5,554 bases of DNA from an uncultured Porphyromonadaceae bacterium (lineage in GTDB: Bacteria; Bacteroidota; Bacteroidia; Bacteroidales; Muribaculaceae), in NCBI GenBank assembly GCA_947174735.1, contig CAMWKC010000163.1:1-5554 (forward strand), written 5' to 3'. Below the pieces are notes generated by a model that was given only the letters and a program-made list of their open reading frames with translations, made no database searches and was not told where the DNA came from. The first letter of the stretch is position 1. The number at the start of each line of letters is the position of its first letter. A program made the translations under genes and the position numbers. This document shows positions 5,461-5,554 of the stretch, piece by piece.

Positions 5461-5554
5461 GAACAAAAGCTAATTGTAAGTATTTATCTATCGCTTTCTT
5501 ATTTAGAATCTATCTTACTTTCCGTAAGGCTTGTTAACATACAATACTTAACCC
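5461..5554. other. AT-rich upstream region without a recognisable gene
   Basis: About 94 nt to the right edge with no supported coding sequence. A small 5-bp hairpin (5514-5518 with 5524-5528) and an 8-bp inverted repeat with widely spaced arms (5477-5484 with 5543-5550) are present, but neither has a feature that assigns a role. This may be the end of an intergenic region whose neighbour lies outside the window. Confidence 0.4.

Noticed and set aside
5477..5550. Operator-like inverted repeat (8-bp arms, 58 nt apart)
   Set aside because: Arms this short and AT-rich, this far apart, are expected by chance in such sequence.
1..5554. CRISPR array, insertion sequence, integrase, toxin-antitoxin or defence gene
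   Set aside because: No regularly spaced repeats, transposase or recombinase motifs, or small toxin-like genes are visible on either strand.

Overview
The window looks like a chromosomal segment from a Bacteroidales bacterium, most likely a gut member of the Muribaculaceae (S24-7 group). Three things point there: the 5' part of a 16S rRNA with Bacteroidales-type V1-V3 sequence, two promoters of the Bacteroidota type (TTG-like -33 box, 20-nt spacer, TAACTTTG -7 box), and surface protein families (PCMD lipoprotein, small outer-membrane barrels) typical of this order. The family-level placement was made by eye from the 16S and is an inference. Every gene I can support reads on the minus strand, so transcription runs from high to low coordinates.

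Right to left: 5461-5554 is AT-rich with no gene. A TAACTTTG promoter at 5429-5460 lies directly against the ATG of a three-gene surface operon: a 267-residue outer-membrane beta-barrel (4620-5423), a related 310-residue barrel (3682-4614), and a 529-residue lipoprotein with Ig-like repeats and a C-terminal PCMD domain (2061-3650). A strong intrinsic terminator (1966-2015) closes it. Next is a tightly packed pair of membrane-lipid enzymes: a DgkA-type lipid kinase (1549-1929) and a secreted PAP2-family phosphatase (924-1547), one base apart. After an AT-rich gap (783-923) comes a ribosomal RNA operon: promoter (751-782, with a possible UP element above it), a structured leader of about 280 nt (463-745) with a boxA-like antitermination signal, and the first ~462 nt of 16S rRNA (1-462), which runs off the left edge.

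How the parts fit: the two barrels and the lipoprotein are probably co-expressed and work together at the outer membrane. Their substrate is unknown; the PCMD domain suggests glycan contact, but there is no SusC/SusD pair or glycoside hydrolase in view. The DgkA/PAP2 pair carries opposite activities (phosphorylation and dephosphorylation of lipid alcohols or lipid phosphates) and suggests recycling of diacylglycerol or undecaprenol. The most interesting non-coding signals are the boxA core that can be fully paired within its own leader hairpin, and the surface-operon promoter that would give an almost leaderless mRNA. I see no CRISPR array, mobile element, tRNA or defence system.
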